Part shown: piece by piece, positions 56,340 through 64,000 of the stretch
Numbering within the stretch: the stretch's first letter is position 1
Layout of the letters: every line of letters starts with the position of its first letter
Assembly: GCA_026225945.1 (NCBI GenBank)
Contig: JAMJFZ010002575.1
Location: 248,001-312,000, forward strand
DNA length: 64,000 bases
From: Cricetomys ansorgei
Lineage: Eukaryota > Chordata > Mammalia > Rodentia > Nesomyidae
Direction: 5' to 3'
Translations under genes and position numbers: made by a program
Notes under the pieces: model-generated
The model's database searches: none
The model's input: the letters and a program-made list of their open reading frames with translations, nothing else
What the model was told of the DNA's origin: nothing

Positions 56340-59300
56340 AAAGGCTTAGCAACTGCTGTTGGAATTGATCCTGAAAAAAAGGAAAGCCAGGTGTGGTAGT
56401 GCATGCTTGTAAACCTAGAATTTGGAAGGAGAGAATTGCTTTCTCATTCTCATATAGCATGGTGGCCCACATCTATACCAGCCTCTAGAGCTGAAGGGGA
56501 AATACCCAGACAGATGCTCTTTCAAACAAAAGCAAACAGCAAAGTGGGTGTGGAAGTGACTCCCCTGTAATCTCAGCCTAGGGAGGCTGAGGCAGAACTG
56601 CTTCAGGTTGTGAGCCTGAGCCAAAAATATACGCCTATCTACAAATGGAGATGGGTTGGGGAGCACAACAAATATTAGTCACTGGGCCGGACATTTGGCA
56701 TAATGGTAGAGTACTTGCCAAGCGTGCAAAAGGCCCAAAATAAAGTGAGAAATGCCAATTCTGAGGGAAAGGACTTGGATACAAAATTAGGAAAAAGTGA
56801 AACCTTTTGCTAGCGAGGCAAGTGCTTTGCCACTGAGTTACATCTCCCAACTCTACAAACTGTCAAAAGGTGAAGGGTGAAACACCTGCAAATGTTTATA
56901 TGAAGTTTTAAACCATGACGTCAATTTAGGATTCATGTGATGAAAACAAGTCTTTAGATCATTTTCCCATTTCTTTGTAATTTCCTGTCTGCCTTCTGAA
57001 ATCAAAGAATATGAAAACCATGAGGTCTTTATACTACATTATTCCTCAATGGAAAATGTCTTTTTACCTGGAAAAAAAAAGATTCAGGCACATTATCAGC
57101 ATGCACGCGCGTGTATACACACACGTGTGTATGCATATATATACACGCACACACACACACACATATATGTCCTTATACCAGCCACTCGGGAGGTAGAGAC
57201 AGGATCAGTTCAGGATCACACTGGCTATATAGAAAGTTCAAGGACAACCTAGGCTAAATGAAATACTGTCTCAAAAAACTGTATGTCTGAACAGATTAAA
57301 AGAAAATTGGCACAAGAAAATAAATTATTGACAAAAAAAAAAACACGATAAAACTTCCTAAAAATTGTGAAGGAATAATAAAGAAAACAGGTGTCATTAA
57401 CACTTCCGTATCATCATAGCACCTTAGAGGCAGATGCAGGAGGATCAGGAATTCAAAGCCACCCTTAGCTACACACTAACTTTGAAGCCAACCTGGGCTA
57501 CATAACTGTCTTTAAAAGGGGGAGAGGGTGTGTGATAAGAGATAGCCTCTATTCTGCCTATGAGAAAATTCTGGAAAAGTGAAAGCCTACTGCAGACAAA
57601 TGGTAACAAGTAGAATAAAGACTAATCCCAAAGATGACAGTGGGAGTGCAGAAAGATGACTTGCATCATGAGAAGCCAAGAAGACTCAAGTTGAAATGAT
57701 GGCACCAGGCAACTCTGAATATGGGAGTCAACGTGGGGCAGTCACAAGACTACCTATAAACAGAAGAAATATTTTTCTCCTTGTGTATAACCAAGGAACA
57801 GCTCTTCCCCAAAGCTGGTAATAAGATTTGAGAGAATAAATAAATGGTAGCTGACCTGTAGAGTAGGCACAGTAAAAGGTGTAGCTATCCTACTGAAAAC
57901 AGCAATTTAAATGTATGTACTGGGAGTTAGACACATACCCTTTGTTTTCCTACTTTATTCCAGAAAGGTGACAACCTGGTCAATATCCTTGAATAAGAGA
58001 CTACAAACCTTCAGTCTTATGTACAAAAGAAAAGGGATACACACTGATACCAATGATTTCTCAGTGTTACAGCCCAGCCCGATCAGTCTTGAAAAGCAAA
58101 AGCACACTCTCCATAGCCCTTTCCACCATAGTCTTAAAAAAGCAGTCAGCCAAGAATTTGGAAAAGTCTTTAATTGGAAAGGCAGCAAAACAATGGAATA
58201 GTCAAACAACACCAAAAGAACTCTTTAAGACTTTAGAAATATGAAAGCAGACAAAAATATTTGAAAATATGATTGAAAATGGAGATGTATGTCACTGACA
58301 GAGTACTTACACAGGGCTCTGGGTCTGACCCAATACAACACATAGAAAGAGAAAGAACAAATACAGCTGAAGAAATCTCCCAGGAGATGGAAAGCAGAAA
58401 AGCAACTATGAAAATTTGGGGAAATTGACTCAGGCAGCCCCATAGTCAAATAATTTTATCAGGGGCTGGGAAGTTGATTCAACAGTTAAGACTACTGGCT
58501 GTTCTTCCAAAGACCTAGATTCAGCACGCACTTGACAGCTCACAACCACCTATTAACTCCAGTTCCAGGGATCTGATGTCTTCTGGATTCTGTGGGCAGC
58601 AGGCATGCACATGAAACACACACATATATGCACGTAAAACACCCAAACACATAAAATAAATATTTAAAGTGTCATGCTGTGTTTCCTAGCACTTAAAAAT
58701 GTTTAATTAATCTTATCAGAAAAAGAGTTGGAGGAATCTGCATATAACACAAGTTTGTTTGTTTTAAGACAGAAAAACTTGACTATGCACACATGAAAAT
58801 CCAGAGTATGCAGCACAATGGATACCCACACTGAAGATGCAACAAAGAGGTTCAGGGCAAAGAATAGACAAATATTCATCAGAATTATTCTGCATTTCTC
58901 AACATTAGGAAAATAGAGAACAATGGGACAGTGCCTTTATAATGCTAAATAGTCTGGAATTCTATAGCTATGTACTGAGTATGATATAGCTCCAGAAATT
59001 TATTCTCCCTACACACTTTCATAAGGTTTTTAAAAATGTCAAATCAATGAAAAAGGCAAAAGATTAATAAGTAAAACAGTGAAATAATACAACTCAACAA
59101 ACTTGGTTAACCAATTAAAGTGAAACATACATTCTTAAAAGCAAACCCAATGTAAGGTATAATCAGCACATATACCTGAATGTATAGCACATATAGTAGC
59201 ATATTCCTGTAATCTCAGAACTTGGCAAGTAGAGGCAAGAGAATCAGGAGTTCAAAGCCAGCCCCAGCTACAAAAGACCCTGTCTCAAAAAGCCAAAGTT

Positions 59301-60900
59301 GGTTAACGAATGTATTTGATCACATTAAGAGAAAATAGGCACAAATGAGGGAAAAATGGCTAGGAAGGTAAGGGGGGAATAGGAGAGACTTTTAACAAGT
59401 ACCAAAAATAAAAGTATTTCCTAAAAGAAAAAAAAAAAAGTTATATAGGAAAAATAGTAACTAGCTGGCTATTATGATCCATACCTGTAATCCCAACATT
59501 TGGGAGGTAGAGGCAAAAAGATCAAGAGTTCAAGGCTAGCCTCATCTCTATCTTGAGTTCAAATCCAGCCTAAGCTACATGAAACTTTCTTAAAAACCAT
59601 CATCAAAAAATCAACAGCATATACTATATATCTTAGCTGAGAACAGCCAGAACATAAAAGGCAACTGCAACTATTAACAGATGATAGTTAAAAGAGTGTC
59701 ACAAAATATAAGGGGTGGTGAAAAGGTACTAATTCATGTTCCCATCCCAAATCAATGCTACCTCAAACTAGAGTCTCTGGGGAGTAGGTAGGTATGTGGA
59801 TGGGCATATGTGTAAAATTGTATTGTTGCTTTTTAGATGATTTTTTAAACACTAAATGAACTATAACTGAAAATGAAAGCAATTTAAAAGAAAAAAATCT
59901 GTGTAAACTAGAAAATATCAAAATCCCAGGTGTCAAAATGACATGAAAAAGGATTATCCCATTTATAGGGAAAGCATACTAATAACTTGTAATATTAATC
60001 ACATTGATAAATCTCAGATTAACCTTTCCCACTAGGAAGTAATTCTGTATATAAATCAAGTACCATATTTACATTTGGAAATCAAATCTTCTGTTAAATC
60101 TAAATCTCAACCACAGTTAAAGTACACGGTACATAAACTGGTTTGAATATATGCATTGAGTACCACTGTGACTAAGTCAAATAATTCCTCCTGTTTTCCT
60201 AAACAGGCAACACTAATTTTTTAATAACAGTTTATATACATCAGCGATTATGTCCTATGTTGTAAATACATGAAATACCCTATTATAGTGAACAGAAAGC
60301 TGTTTATCCTGACATAAAATATCTATGGGACCTCTGTGCTTTGAAGTTAAATGTTTTTAAAGTCTCTTTTCTTAGACTCAGACTGGCATAATCCCAAGGT
60401 ACCTACCTGCTAGTAGCAACGCTTCCCACCTCCTATGTATATATATTGCAAGAGCTTCAAAACCAGGTAATCAAGTCTAAAGTGGTATATGAACAAGCAG
60501 ACTGACACTAAGAAAAACAGAAGCTCACAGTAGATAAACCCAAGAGACCTACTACACACAAACGTAAATGAGCAAACAGCCATTTACTGTGTTGTAGGGT
60601 TAGTGAAATACTGAAAAACTAAATTTCGTATAGGTACACATAATTACATCTGATGCCAGAAACATCTACTGACTGTCAACCTCTACACATGATATTGGAG
60701 GAGTATGTTTTACTGAGTATTAAGAACAACTGGATTAGTCACATTTGGTTCACATTTCTGCTTAGAAAAGGAAAAACCCTCATTAGTCAGAAAGAATACT
60801 TTCTGCCTTATAAAGCCAAAGAACTTTCAAAGAAATAGACATCAAGAACACAGACGTAACAATAAGAAAGCTGTCTTTCTTGCCAGAAATAGCATTCCTC
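56340..60900. other. Spacer between the CHEK1 promoter and the STT3A 3' end
   Basis: No exon is supported. It holds B1-like pieces (56390-56620, 57155-57285), an ID-like piece (56690-56860), CA/TATA simple repeats (57105-57165), B4-like pieces (57410-57515, 59190-59300, 59460-59600) and a B2 copy (58460-58675). Confidence 0.5.
58460..58675 (+). repeat. B2 SINE
   Basis: GGGGCTGGGAAGTTGATTCAACAGTTAAGACTACTGGCTGTTCTTCCAAAGACCTAGATTCAGCACGC, ending in a CACATAAAATAAATA tail. Confidence 0.85.
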
Positions 60901-60914
60901 TGGTCCCAGAAACA

Positions 60915-60939
60915 TTTATTCATTTGATAAAAATTTATT
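60915..60939 (-). terminator. STT3A: STT3A candidate poly(A) signals (two AATAAA)
   Basis: AATAAA reads on the minus strand at 60939-60934 and 60920-60915, about 470 and 490 bases after the stop. Both lie inside an L2-like piece (60910-60990). Confidence 0.55.
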
Positions 60940-61407
60940 AAGCACCCATTTTATGCAAAGCATTGTACCGGGTACTTGCTACAAAACAAAAAGTGTGACA
61001 AAGTTGTTGATATTTGTAGAACCAGAGCTAGTCCTTAAGTTTGCCAATAGGAGAAAGAATGCTCCTATTTGGTTCATCTGGGGACCTAGAACATGTATAC
61101 GATCTTCCATCCTTTCACTTCTATGATCCTCAAATCAACCGATTTAAGTCAAAACAAATAAGGCACATTTAAAAAAAATCCCCTCCCCCTTTAATTGACC
61201 AAAGTAAAGCCATGACATTTCATTTGGTAACCTGCTCAGAATTATAAAAATCATTTCATGTGACCCAGCCCATACTGTCCAGGGCAAAACTTCCAGACAA
61301 TTCTAATCCCATCCAGCTCTGTTCTTATAAACTGCATATAAAAAAAAATCTTCAGCGTCCTCAATATGACGCGCTCAGTGTGAAGTTATCAGGGCACAAT
61401 GTGACAT

Positions 61408-64000
<2,593 letters not shown>

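Overview
This is nuclear DNA from a rodent, probably a muroid. Genes are split by GT-AG introns and the intergenic and intronic DNA is crowded with B1, B2, B3, B4 and ID SINEs, rodent-type L1 pieces and CA/TG, GGAA and GA microsatellites. There is no CRISPR array, operon or prokaryotic feature. The gene order ACRV1 - CHEK1 - STT3A, next to a PATE-family gene, matches the block on human 11q24.2 and mouse chromosome 9. The exact species cannot be told from the sequence alone.

Layout. (1) 1.0-7.06 kb, minus strand: a three-exon gene for a small secreted ten-cysteine LU-domain protein of the PATE/SVS7 type (103 residues), assembled here from signal-peptide, N-half and C-half exons with matching phase-1 splice junctions. 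(2) 7.1-24.4 kb: intergenic; L1 fragments of two ages, a composite rodent repeat with similar ends, a local duplication and simple repeats; no supported gene. (3) 24.63-30.75 kb, plus strand: complete ACRV1 (acrosomal protein SP-10), four coding exons, 267 residues, with a 0.56-kb purine tract in intron 2. (4) 30.76-33.3 kb: the gap between the convergent ACRV1 and CHEK1 3' ends. (5) 33.3-55.8 kb, minus strand: complete CHEK1 (checkpoint kinase 1), 12 coding exons, 476 residues, all splice phases consistent, with a CpG-rich promoter carrying an E2F-type site. (6) 55.4-56.3 kb: CpG island. (7) 56.3-60.9 kb: SINE-rich spacer. (8) 60.9-64 kb, minus strand: the last three coding exons of STT3A, catalytic subunit of the oligosaccharyltransferase; the rest of the gene lies beyond the right edge.

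How the genes relate. The PATE-like gene and ACRV1 are members of the same secreted LU/three-finger superfamily with the same phase-1 exon plan, and they are expected in the male reproductive tract (epididymis or seminal vesicle, and acrosome). CHEK1 (DNA-damage checkpoint) and STT3A (N-glycosylation in the ER) are housekeeping genes that are neighbours by position only. I found no previously undescribed system. The most useful results are the assembled PATE-like gene, a 0.24-kb duplication in CHEK1 intron 1, the coding A9 tract in CHEK1, an LTR-like insertion in CHEK1 and an L2 repeat that may supply the STT3A poly(A) signals.
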